Assembly: GCA_947561585.1 (NCBI GenBank) | Contig: CANNZV010000427.1 | Span: 496,001-560,000 of the forward strand | DNA length: 64,000 nucleotides | Direction: 5' to 3' | Source: Caprella mutica | Lineage: Eukaryota; Arthropoda; Malacostraca; Amphipoda; Caprellidae | In this document: positions 46,170-56,579 of the stretch, in pieces | Layout of the letters: every line of letters begins with the position of its first letter | How positions within the stretch are numbered: the first letter of the stretch is position 1 | The notes under the pieces: generated by a model | What the model saw: only the letters and a program-made list of their open reading frames with translations | Told to the model about the DNA's origin: nothing | The model's database searches: none | Translations under genes and position numbers: made by a program

Positions 46170-46690
46170 TAACATATGATGGTGCCCCCAGGGGCTCTAT
46201 CCTGAAGCTGTCTGTGGTGAATGGAAGAGAAGGGGGATGGCGTCCCTTGGGCCCCGAACTGTTGTAAATTGGATTATGGATTGTCTTTTTTTTCATTTTT
46301 ACCATGTTTATCATTTTTTTAACGCTACTTGCAGTTTTAGAGGATAGCGCTAGGGTTATGCTCTTCAACTACGAAGTCTTAGATTTTGTGTTAGGTAGGC
46401 TCGTAGGCTTCATTTACTATCACCTCTTCATTTTCCTCTTCCATCCGTGAATGCAGCCACCGGTGCTTGTGTCCCGTTTCGTCACATTCCTTGGTAAGTG
46501 ACTGCATTCACGGAGTAGCTTTTCTGCATCCATGAGCATTGTCACCGACGGTGGTAAGTGACTTTGTTCATGGAGCCACTTTCCTCTCTGACTGCTTCTT
46601 CCAGTCCCTTGTATTTAATTTCCTTTTGATGTCAACGATATGGCCTGTGGTTCCGAAGCAGACGTTAAACCCCTACTAAAATAACAATAT
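46170..46690 (+). repeat. Dispersed repeat S, copy 2
   Basis: Fullest copy; ends GTTCCGAAGCAGACGTTAAAC followed by CCCTACT. Lies in intron 1 of the P-like gene; copy 3 lies in intron 7 of the same gene. Confidence 0.8.
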
Positions 46691-47711
46691 TAACATATGA
46701 ATACCTTCACATGATATTCATTCAACGTTTGCAATACTTGTGAAATGATGGCTAGTAGTAATGAAAGTAGTTTATAACTATCAAAATATTGGTAGAGATT
46801 GTATCTAGAGAGATTTGAGCAATTTCAAGAGGCAAACTTGTTTTGAATCTATGGGGCCCACAATTCATTTTGCTACATAACTATAAATTGGGAAAAGGTC
46901 TCTAAAATTTATAATCTTTGTTCATGGTTAATATTTAATTATCAGAAAATTTCTTGCATTGGTGGTAATTTTAAACACTATAAACTGATACAGATGCCAA
47001 TTAGCCACCATATAAAATGCCTTTCTTTATATCAGTGCATATAATAGCTATACCTGCTTAACTATCTCAAAAATCCACATTATAATTTTATTATGTTTCC
47101 AAACAGGAACTCCCACAAGTAAAACTAAATTTCGAAAGTTGTTTGATGCGCACAATATCTCCTCTAAGAAGAGTTTGTTTCCTGGAAATTCTGTAAGTAC
47201 TGAATACTAAACCATTTTTGTAACAAGCCATTCAATTAATAATGTTACCATTTCATTCATATTTTAAAGGAAACTGTTTTTTATAGACTCTTGAAATACA
47301 TATAGCTATATTAGATATAGCTCACACTTCAAAGCAAATGACCGACCTTAAATATGCTCATCTACTATCTGAATAGGTACATTTTATTTGATTAATATAA
47401 AAATTGAAATAGATGATTATTTGAAAGATATCTGATTTGTATTGTAATGAATTTTTATAATTCTATTTATTATTCAATGTGGTTTAATACAAAAAAGTCT
47501 CAATACACAAACTAAATGTTAAGCAATTTTTAAATCAACTACTATGTACAGATTCTCTCTGTTGCTTCCACATCTGGAGTTCCATGTAGCTTGGATGGTC
47601 AAATTGATGTTGATGCTAGAGTGAGTAATGTTTAAAAAAAAAAGAGCAAAAAACTATTTTTTCTTTTATTAGCTCATTTTCTCTACTTATTATTCATTTT
47701 ATTAGTTCCAG

Positions 47712-48126
47712 ATATCTGCAGCACCTGCAGATCATGATTATTGTCAAATGGATGTCTCTACAAACTTGGATATTGCCCGGACTATCAATCTTGATAATGT
47801 GAGCAATGAGCTGAATTTTCAAAGTCAAAAATAAAGAATCTAGAGAATCATCAGATGGGTTTACCTTCATTATTTTTTTCATTTCAGACATCTTCTCTAT
47901 CTACTGATCATGATTATTGTTCTGGTGAAGTTTTTCAGAATGAGTCTTCAAATCTTGATAATGTGAGCAATGAGCTGAATTTTCAAAGTCAAAAATAAAG
48001 AATCTAGAAAATCATCAGATGGGTTTACCTTCATTAATTTTTTCATTTCAGACATCTTCTCTATCTACTGATCATGATTATTGTTCTGGTGAAGTTATTC
48101 AGAATGAGTCTTCAAATCTTGATAAT
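47712..48126 (+). repeat. Tandemly amplified in-frame exons of the P-like transposase
   Basis: Exons 47888-47962 and 48052-48126 (75 nt each) are almost identical and lie in a 164-bp direct duplication that includes the flanking intron; the exon 47712-47798 (87 nt) is a more diverged member (shared GATCATGATTATTGT and CTTGATAAT). All are phase 0 multiples of three, so copy number can change without frame loss. Confidence 0.9.
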
Positions 48127-48271
48127 GTGAGTGGAATTTAAAAAATGGTGACGTAATTATTTCATAGATTGAAGCACTAGAAACGAATGACTTATTTTTG
48201 TTAATTTTAAATTAGATAGGTACCATTGAATAGGTAGCTGTATCAGTTCAGACATTATTGTTTTTTTTCAG

Positions 48272-49813
48272 AAAATTCCTTCTCGTCTTGAATATATTCG
48301 TGGAAGGAAACGAGTACCAAAAGTCAGAAAACGGAGCATAAGCAAAACATGTAAAAGAAAAAAATACCAACGCTTCAACATCGATGACTATGTCAATAAA
48401 TTCGGTTCCATTTTCAGTCCTGCTGTAATGGAATTAAGCAAAATGGACCTAATGAAGAAGAAACTGAAGACACCAAGGTATTCCCAGTATCAAAAGTGGT
48501 TGTCTGTAAATTTCATGGTGGCATCCACAAACACTGGGTACAGTTTACTTTCGAAAATGCTCCCATTGCCATCAGTTCAAACTTGTATTAGAGAGCTGCA
48601 AAAATTCAAGTCAATCCCTGGAATAGCATCTAATAACTCAAGGCTGATGCGATTGAAAGTTCCTCCCTCCATCAAGAATAACAACTTTGTTTTCCTTTTG
48701 TTTGATGAAATGTCTCTTCGGTCAGGCTTGTATTTCCACCAACCATCGGACACTGTCTATGGATTTGAAGACGATGGAAAAGAGAGGTCATCAAATTTAG
48801 TCAGCTCAGTTCTTTGTGTGATGGCAGTGGGAGTAGTCAGGAAGTGGAAATATCCTCTTGGGTTTTACCTTACAGCTAAAACCATGAAATCCGAATTCAT
48901 ATGTAACGTAGTGGAGACGTCTATTAAAACTATGGAAGATGAAGGTTTTCATGTTTTGGGCGTCACTTCTGATCAAGGCTCTAACTTTGAGAAAACCTTC
49001 AAACTGTTAGGAGCGACAGAGGACTCACCAAAGATAACATTAGATGACCGTAGCTACTTTGTCTACAGAGACCCGCCACATTTGATAAAAAGTGCTCGGA
49101 ACTATTTGCTGAATGGAGACGTTAAAATTCCGGAAAGTGGAATGGTGGCCAAGTGGACCCATTTGAAACATCTCTATTCTTTGGACTCTAAGAATAGCTT
49201 CAAACTTGCACCCAGATTAACTGATAATCATGTTTGTGACTTGAAACGATCTACCAAGATGAAGGTAAAGCTAGCATCTCAGTCTCTATCACATTCAGTT
49301 TCATCTGCTTTACTCTTCCTAGTTTCTAACAATCTTCTGGACCCATCTGCTGCAGGAACTAGTGAGTATTGTCAAAAGTTCAATGATCTTTTTGATGTTA
49401 TGAACTCTTCCTCCTCAGCTGACAGTGTAGTCTTCAGGAAACCTCTATCTACTCGGTCATCATCTGTTGAATTTCTAGAAGACTCATTAACTTGGCTGAG
49501 AGAGTTAGAGAATGTTAATTCTAGCAGGAGATGCCATTTCATAAGAGGTTTCAGGCAAAACATCACTGTTCTGTTGGCACTTAACAGAACCTTAAATTCT
49601 CTAGGAGTTCCCTTTCTTAGTACAAGAAACATATGCCAAGATCCGTTAGAAAATTTCTTTGGGAAAATTAGACAGCTGTCTAAATTCCCAGATGCATTCG
49701 CCTTTGCCAACAACTACTCCAAGATAGCTAGTGGATCTCTGGTTGCAGCCCCTCTGACTGGGAATTGTGAAGCTGCTCAAGAAGATGACCTGATGACACC
49801 TCTTCTGAACTAT
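48272..49813 (+). CDS. P-type transposase catalytic exon
   Basis: 514 codons without interruption, between TTTTTTTTCAG and GTATGT. Carries the RNase H-like catalytic residues (D363, D452, E678 of the joined protein) and the insertion domain between them. Confidence 0.92.
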
Positions 49814-49869
49814 GTATGTATTTTACGATGTAGCTACATCTTATTATTACTTTAATCATAATTTGTATT

Positions 49870-50225
49870 GAACCATGCTTCTAAGGCTCCTTCCTGAAGC
49901 TATCTGTGGAAGAGAAGGGTTTTTGCGTCCCTTTATTGTAATTTGGATTAGCTATGCATTTATAACTTTCATGAAGCTATTTGCAGTTCCAGATGATAGC
50001 ACTAGGGTTATGCTCTTCAATTACGAAGTTTTTAAGGTTTTTGTGTTAGTGCACTTGTTGGCTTCATTTACTATCACCTCTTCGTTTTCCTCTTCCATTC
50101 TTGAGTGCAGCCACCGGTGCTTGCATTCGGGTTATTCTTTAACCATGTGCATTGTCACAGTCAGGTGGTAAGTGACTTTTTCATGAAGCCACTTTTCTTT
50201 TCTCACTGCTTGTTCATAGTCCATT
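49870..50225 (+). repeat. Dispersed repeat S, copy 3
   Basis: Within the last intron (49814-50322). Shares GGGTTATGCTCTTCAA, TTCATTTACTATCACCTCTT and CAGCCACCGGTGCTTG with copy 2; lacks the tail. Confidence 0.8.
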
Positions 50226-50546
50226 GATATTGTTTTTATATGTATATCAAATCATTTGTATGACATTTTGGTTCTCAGTTCAAATATGTATTGTTGGTAT
50301 TCACTATTTATTATTTTCACAGGAGCCCTTGCCTGAACCAGTGGTAGAAGAAATTGGTTTTCAAGAAACTGAGGTTGAAGCAGCGGTCACTTATTCAGGC
50401 TCACCATCGGCACCAGTTGGAGGTCTTTTCGAATCGATTGCTTCAGCCAACGCGTGCAGCTACTTTGCTGGGTATATTGCCATGAAGCTAGAGAATTTTC
50501 ATAGCAATAAGCTTAAGTCAAAATTGACTCAATGTGGAACCTGCAA

Positions 50547-50642
50547 CAGTATTTTAATCTCCCAGGATCTGAATCTACATTTGTTTATATCCTTCAAAGA
50601 ATATAAACAAAATGTAGATTCATCCTAGGGATTAAAATACTG
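50547..50642. repeat. ~42-bp-arm inverted repeat in the transposase coding exon
   Basis: Left arm 50547-50590 and right arm 50601-50642 with a 10-base loop. The arms match except for a few 1-2 base indels. The premature TAG (50626-50628) lies in the right arm. Confidence 0.9.
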
Positions 50643-50931
50643 CTCTGCATCCTTCATTTCAACTATTAATGAGCTGGAACGGGTTTTTTTGTTTTTCTTT
50701 GATAAGAACTGCCATCAAAGAGCATTTTCTAAAAAACTTGGCGAGTTCATGAATAAATATTGTATGCTTCCTCAGTTTTGTTGTGAGGAAATGTCAAGGT
50801 ACTTAGTCAAGTTTTACATAAAATGTAGACTATTCAACTGTCTGAGAACATGGAATCAGAAACTTAGGTGTGGAGGTGATAGGGATAAACTTAAAAAACT
50901 GACCAACAAATAGTTAAAAACTATGTCATAA

Positions 50932-51174
50932 CTCTCTCTCTTTGTGTCTATTTCCCAGTACACATTTCATCCTAGCTTTTAACAAAATGAATGTGGAAGA
51001 GAACCCTCTCTCTTTGTGTCTATTTCCCAGTACACATTTCATCCTTGCTTTTAACAAAATGAATGTGGAAGAGAACCCTCTCTCTTTGTGTCTATTTCCC
51101 AGTACACATTTCATCCTTGCTTTTAACAAAATGAATGTGGAAGAGAACCCTCTCTCTTTGTGTCTATTTCCCAG
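50932..51174. repeat. 72-bp tandem repeat (3.4 copies) after the transposase stop
   Basis: Unit starts recur at 50941, 51013, 51085 and 51157 (CTTTGTGTCTATTTCCCAG). Because 72 is a multiple of three it is open on both strands; this yields 24-residue repeated peptides (for example ILAFNKMNVEENPLSL) that are unlikely to be real. Confidence 0.92.
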
Positions 51175-51674
51175 TGATAAGTGTATAAGTGCTGGTAGAC
51201 TGCTTTAGTAGATAGTGATCTAGTCTTGTTTTAATTGTTAACTATATTCAATTAATGTTCATAGATTATGAATAGATAGTAGCTACTGTATATATAGCTA
51301 ATTAATCTAGTCTATTATTTTAGTTATAGAATAGTTTAGCTAGCTGGAATATAATATTGTCTTATACTTTAAATATTCCTTTTCTCTCTACATCTGTTGA
51401 CACTTTACTGAACAAATTTTAGAATCTAAAAATTTTCTAAGTAGCTATATCTTTTATACAAATATGTTCATAAACACATTTTATATTAGTGAGAGAATGT
51501 ATCAATACTATTGTCAAGTAATCAAAAAATACTGAAATCCTTTTCAAAATCATTCATAGCATCAATTAAAATATGTTGTATTGATATGGTACCTATGTAA
51601 ATTATGATCTTCTCCCACAATGATGCATAATTTTGCTTATAAGAATCATTTGATTATTCCATCAAAATGTTCAA

Positions 51675-52282
51675 ATTTAATCTATTCTAGCTACTTATGT
51701 GTATGAATTAGTCTGCTAATACTCCATCCATGCAATTTAATCTATTCTAGCTACTTATGTGTATGAATTAGTCTGCTAATACTCCATCCATGCAATTTAA
51801 TCTATTCTAGCTACTTATGTGTATGAATTAGTCTGCTAATACTCCATCCATGCAATTTAATCTATTCTAGCTACTTATGTGTATGAATTAGTCTGCTAAT
51901 ACTCCATCCATGCAATTTAATCTATTCTAGCTACTTATGTGTATGAATTAGTCTGCTAATACTCCATCCATGCAATTTAATCTATTCTAGCTACTTATGT
52001 GGATGAATTAGTCTGCTAATACTCCCTCCATGCAATTTAATCTATTCTAGCTACTTATGTGTATGAATTAGTCTGCTAATACTCCATCCATGCAATTTAA
52101 TCTATTCTAGCTACTTATGTGGATGAATTAGTCTGCTAATACTCCCTCCATGCAATTTAATCTATTCTAGCTACTTATGTGGATGAATTAGTCTGCTAAT
52201 ACTCCCTCCATGCAATTTAATCTATTCTAGCTACTTATGTGGATGAATTAGTCTGCTAATACTCCCTCCATGCAATTTAATC
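51675..52282. repeat. 60-bp tandem repeat, ~10 copies
   Basis: Unit begins AATTTAATCTATTCTAGC. Two linked variants occur: GTGTATG with CCATCCA, and GTGGATG with CCCTCCA. Near-perfect otherwise. Confidence 0.95.
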
Positions 52283-52552
52283 GAATGGTAATGACTGACC
52301 ACTTAAAGGTTTAGTCCGAAGTGGGCAAGTAGTCTGAATATAATCAACTGATTGTGACTCATGATTCCATGAAAATATCTAGCATTATCGATCATAAAAG
52401 GCTATGAAGATCTTTTGTATTCATTTAGTTGACACTCTTTCTTTTCATTGTTTGTTTATACCTTTGTTAAACTTCGTTTCCTCCAACCATGAGTAAGTGG
52501 AATATTTTTTTCATACAATAACTACTTTTCAGTTTATTGTATTATGATGTCT

Positions 52553-53140
52553 GTTCCCATTGATTTCCGTTACGTTATTGATATGAATTATACTTTCTTA
52601 TTCACTATATAATATTTATAATTTAGGTTCCCACTGGTTCCTGTCACGTTATTGATATGAATTATACCTTCTTATTCATTATATAATATTTATAATTTAG
52701 GTTCCCACTGGTTCCTGTCACGTTATTGATATGAATTATACCTTCTTATTCATTATATAATATTTATAATTTAGGTTCCCACTGGTTCCTGTCACGTTAT
52801 TGATATGAATTATACCTTCTTATTCATTATATAATATTTATAATTTAGGTTACCACTGGTTCCTGTCACGTTATTGATATGAATTATACCTTCTTATTCA
52901 TTATATAATATTTATAATTTAGGTTACCACTGGTTCCTGTCACGTTATTGATATGAATTATACCTTCTTATTCATTATATAATATTTATAATTTAGGTGA
53001 CCACTGGTTCCTGTCACGTTATTGATATGAATTATACCTTCTTATTCATTATATAATATTTATAATTTAGGTTACCACTGGTTCCTGTCACGTTATTGAT
53101 ATGAATTATACCTTCTTATTCATTATATAATATTTATAAT
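52553..53140. repeat. 74-bp tandem repeat, ~8 copies
   Basis: Unit begins GTTCCCACTGGTTCCTGTCA; starts at 52553 (most diverged), 52627, 52701, 52775, 52849, 52923, 52997 and 53071. Variation is mainly GTTCCC / GTTACC / GTGACC. Confidence 0.95.
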
Positions 53141-53599
53141 GAGTACAATAGTAAATCTATGGCATAAATGCAATATTCAATAAAATCTGGGTACAATTTC
53201 TATCCTTCAAATATTATTTCAAACTATAGGTATTTATTTTAAATTTAATAGATGTTCCTAGGTACTATTAATTTGAATCTTCTGCTTAAACCTAATAATA
53301 AAAGAATTCACTTGTGTAGTGAGTGGTATTAACCAAAAATAGCTTTTAAAAATTCGATTAGCAATAGCTGTATGTAGATGATGAGAAGAGCTTACTATTA
53401 GATTTATAATGCAATCACAATGCTCTAAATTACTAAGATTTAGTAAAAAAAAGCTCATTAATAATAAATATCTTCCTAATAGATAGCTAATGATCGAATT
53501 AACAAAATAATTTCATTTATATAGGCATGCTATTTTAAATTTTTATCTATGGCATCTGTGATGGTGTGCGCAACAAAACAATACATGGCAACTGCTTGC

Positions 53600-53678
53600 T
53601 ACGTCACGGCCGCCAAGCTATTTTGACTCTAATTTGTACCCGTAGACTTGAACTAACTACCCTATTCTATAAACTGTG
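53600..53678 (-). repeat. Right TIR of the P-like element
   Basis: Inverse of 43112-43190, ending CTATAAACTGTG at 53678, followed by CAGTACAG. Confidence 0.9.
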
Positions 53679-54035
53679 CAGTACAGGGAGCATTCGCAGA
53701 CGGCCAGTGACATTTGAGAAACGAGGGAGGGTGCACGCATCTAGCAAACGCTCCACCAAACGCTTATTTAAGTCATTAACATTGCATCTGTTGCCTAAAT
53801 ATTCATCAATTAATCTTCTTACATCAGTTAAATGTCCATAGATGAGAAAATTATAGAGCAAAATGATCAGATACCTAAAATATTTTGAAGAATAATGTGT
53901 AAGTTAACATCAGCTGTTGTGCTAACGAGAATCGTTACTCAACTTACTCAATCAGGTCTGAGAGCGACGCACACACGTGTACTCTCCCTCGTTTCTAAAT
54001 CTACACTAGAAGCTAACACGATTGTAACGGCTTAA

Positions 54036-54697
54036 GCCCCGTCCAGACGGTCAAATTTTTCAGAGAAGTGACAAACTAAATGACGATAACTTCCTAGCGT
54101 CAGCAAACCGTCAAACTTTTCATCAGTTTTTTTATTCTAATATGTTGGATATCGTCATCAAAAAGTTTGTCAAACTATTTGCTGACGATAAAGTTTGAAG
54201 TACAAACTAACTTTCCGGCAATAATATTTTTTTATTTGCGCGTCATTTTAGTTTATTACAGCTAGGTACACCTACAAAAACCTCATTTTTTCAAACTTAG
54301 TACCTATCTAGTTACAATGGCTGACGACAGACTCTTTAATACTTGGTTGTATTAGAATGTATTAGATCTAAGTTATAGGTAGGCTACCTACGTTGTGAAT
54401 CGTTTTCTATGATCTATTTTTGACTATCCTTTTCAAGACGATATTTTGTCATTAGAAACAAATTATTTTTTCTGGTTTCTTACTGTTCTAAATTTAAAAA
54501 ATATTCATACCAAGTTATATCATTTTTTTTTCAAGATATATAACATTAATTTTGGCGAAACTGACGCCAGTGAACCTCAAACTTTTGGCGAGAAAATTTG
54601 ACCGTGTAGACACCTTGAAAACTGACGATAAGTTTGTCATTTAGTTTGTCATTAAGTTTGTCACTTCTCTAAAAAAATTTGACCGTCTGGACGGGGC
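54036..54697. mobile_element. 662-bp MITE, TIR GCCCCGTCCAGACGGTC, TTAA/TAA target
   Basis: Ends GCCCCGTCCAGACGGTCAAA exactly inverted, flanked by TTAA (54032-54035; 54698-54701). Clearly related to 34260-35415 in the outer 15 bp, while the inner parts differ. Subterminal AGAAGTGACAAACT block is inverted as well. Confidence 0.88.
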
Positions 54698-54839
54698 TTA
54701 ACATGGGCTATGTTAGCCGCCTGCCCTCAGTTACCCGCAAACTTTCACATAAGTTGTATGCAGCGTGTCAGATTATCAAACTTTGAATGGGATTTTCTAT
54801 TAGTTCAGAGATCTAAAAATCTTGTAATTCAAAAGCATA

Positions 54840-55405
54840 AGGCGTTTACAATTTTGAAGCTACGGCATTGCGATTTTATGCATTCGATTCTCCCCGGAAT
54901 TCTCTACAAACTCTGGAAGAGTTTTATTTAATTTTCGAATTATTTTTCAAAATATTGAAATTCGAAACTAAAAATTTCAATAATTCGAAAAAAAAACGCT
55001 TCCACAGCTTGTAGAGAATCGAATGCAAAAGAACATAATGTCATAGCTACAAAATTGTAGTATCCATTTAATAATTTACACACTGTTCGAAATTCGAATA
55101 ACTCGTTTTCTATGGGTCGAATCGAAAAAATGTCAGGACACAAAAACATCTTAGAATTCATTTTAAATATGTGTACAAAGTTTCACAACCGTAGCTTCAA
55201 GAACAGTTGCGTGCCGCAGTAGGAGGAGTTCGGAGGAGATTTGAGGCTGTTATTATAAACAAGGGGGGACATTTTGAATAAATTTATGATTTTTGAATTC
55301 TTAAAACCCTTATGTAATAATACATAACTGTAAATTAATAAATATATTTTTCGTTGGATTATAATATGCACTTTCATTTGCTTCCAAACTTACGCCCCAC
55401 CCTGT
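54840..55405. mobile_element. Fold-back element relic with CCACCCTGTA end
   Basis: Arms around 54848-54925 and 54990-55070 are inverse (ACAATTTTGAAGCTAC, GCATTCGATTCTC, CTCTACAA). The right limit reads CGCCCCACCCTGTAG at 55394-55408, a mariner-type end; no matching left end was found. Confidence 0.5.
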
Positions 55406-56074
55406 AGAACTATTTCATCAGTACTCTGCTACTCGCTAATTTGTAGATACATTGGAATTGAAGATTTCTACCATTAAAAATTAAAATTTATCGCAAAAAA
55501 ATATACCATTCGATAGTAGAGATTCTAATGAATACACTGTAAAAAATTAAAATTCCACTCGTAACTATTAAAATAAGTCATTAAATGGGAGCGAAGCGTA
55601 GCGCTTTATTATGATTTCGACCAACAGCTGTTCAAACTATAAACACCAGAATGGTCGGGCCTGATACACTATAGACGAAGACAATATAAGATAGACCCTC
55701 AACTTGATAGGGCACAAGCAAGAATAATAACAACAAATCAGAAACGATCTATGCGTTCAGTAGCATACGTCACAGGAAACAATGACAAACCGTACAAACG
55801 TACGATCCATATTCACAGAGGGACAGACAGTCTCTAGTCGTGTGGAGTCGTTAGAAATATAAATATTCTATACTGATTAGGGATTAGATAACTAATAACT
55901 TTATGATTAAATAAGTCTGTAAGATCACATATGAAGTTCAATTTAGTATTCTGCATAAAATCTTTCCTCTTTAAACGAAGAATAGTCATAACTAGGATAG
56001 GTTAAAGACCTATCTAGGTACGGCATTGTCTTTAACGAAGCTAAGTTGAGGTTATAACGCTAATGAACTTTTTG

Positions 56075-56205
56075 TAGTTCATTACTGATTAGACATAAAA
56101 TATATGTATATAAGGGGGGAGTGCCGCCCCCCGAACCCCCCTGCCAGGTCATTAAACAATCATGAAGTGTGCAGTACAACAAACTAGCGGATACAACAAA
56201 CTACA
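56075..56205 (-). repeat. Repeat D copy (minus orientation)
   Basis: Complete: TGTAGTTCATTACTG to AACAAACTACA, including GTGCCGCCCCCCGAACCCCC and TGAAGTGTGCAGTACAAC. Confidence 0.82.
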
Positions 56206-56327
56206 TTAGCAACACTCAGTTATTTCTGTCTACGTAGTTCTTCATTTGTTTAAATAGGTAAATAAGGATTAAAAAACAGGGAGGGGGAGGGGCTCTTGAC
56301 CGGGGGGGGGGTACTTGACCGTACCCC
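56206..56327 (-). repeat. Element C fragment adjoining repeat D
   Basis: Reads AGCAACACTCAGTTATTTC, AATAAGGATTAAAAAACAG, then GGGGCTCTTGACCGGGG and CTTGACCGTACCCC, the inverse of the left half of element C at 37289-37436. Its other half is missing. Confidence 0.75.
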
Positions 56328-56579
56328 ATGTTTGTTATTGTTTGGTGTGACGTATACTACTGATCGCATCTGATTGGTTGTTAATATTCATGCATGTGCC
56401 CTATCAAGTTAAGCGTCTATCTTATATTGTCTTTGCTATAACCGCTTGGGTTGTTTGACTGCATTGTTTGAAATGGAAGTTGGCCGACTGACGTTGCTGC
56501 ATTGTTCTTATCCACGCTCTACTGTATTCTGTGGTAGTTCTAGCTAATACTAAAACTTATTTAATATTACCTGTAAGAT

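Larger units (their letters stand above)
43646..47106. other. First intron of the P-like transposase, with dispersed repeats
   Basis: 3.46 kb. Short repeat TTCATGGTA...CACTGAC near 43710 and 44015; repeat R (about 44630-45970), also found in part at 59165-61770; repeat S copy 2 (46170-46690). Confidence 0.65.
43384..50913 (+). pseudogene. THAP-domain P-type transposase, 8 exons, one premature stop
   Basis: Exons 43384-43645, 47107-47192, 47552-47620, 47712-47798, 47888-47962, 48052-48126, 48272-49813 and 50323-50913 join to 2787 nt (929 codons) with consistent phases. Residues 1-88: THAP zinc finger (CSFLNC ... ICENHF, AFPS), which binds the element ends. About 117-218: low-complexity acidic exons. 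About 219-270: basic stretch RKRRSISK-like (KVRKRSISKTCKRKKK region). From about 271: P-type transposase with FDEMSLRSG (D363), TSDQGSNF (D452) and DPLENFFG (E678); the D-to-E spacing of 226 is close to that in the Drosophila P transposase. C-terminal CGTCNS and KEY motifs follow. The TAG at 50626-50628 (codon 834) is the only disruption; frame stays open to 50911-50913. Length resembles vertebrate THAP9. It may be inactive, truncated but functional, or damaged only in this allele. Confidence 0.85.
43112..53678 (+). mobile_element. P-superfamily DNA transposon, 10.6 kb, nearly intact
   Basis: Exact 8-bp target duplication CAGTACAG (43104-43111 and 53679-53686). TIRs begin CACAGTTTATAGAA on both sides and share GGGTAGTTAGTTCAA; the subterminal block GCTTGGCGGCCGTGACGTA is also inverted (43162-43180; 53600-53620), giving about 80 bp of terminal homology. 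It holds one gene (THAP/P-type transposase, 43384-50913), then three tandem-repeat arrays. P elements typically have 8-bp duplications and TIRs of about 30 bp. The size is unusual and comes from a 3.5-kb first intron and the repeat-rich 3' part. Confidence 0.92.
55675..56452. mobile_element. Element with ~120-bp inverted arms, carrying a C+D composite
   Basis: Left arm AGACGAAGACAATATAAGAT through CAACTTGATAGGGCAC, and the inverse CCCTATCAAGTTAAGCG through ATATTGTCTTTGC at the right. Between them lie a minus-orientation repeat D and part of element C. A related arm sequence is at about 41795-41850. Confidence 0.65.

Noticed and set aside
50926..51208. 24-residue repeat protein
   Set aside because: By-product of a 72-bp tandem repeat; open on both strands, with no splice or start context.
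51675..53140. CRISPR-like array
   Set aside because: Units are directly tandem with no unique spacers, and the genome is eukaryotic.
53566..53841. ORFs on both strands across the right end of the P-like element
   Set aside because: They span the TIR and flank and carry no known motif.
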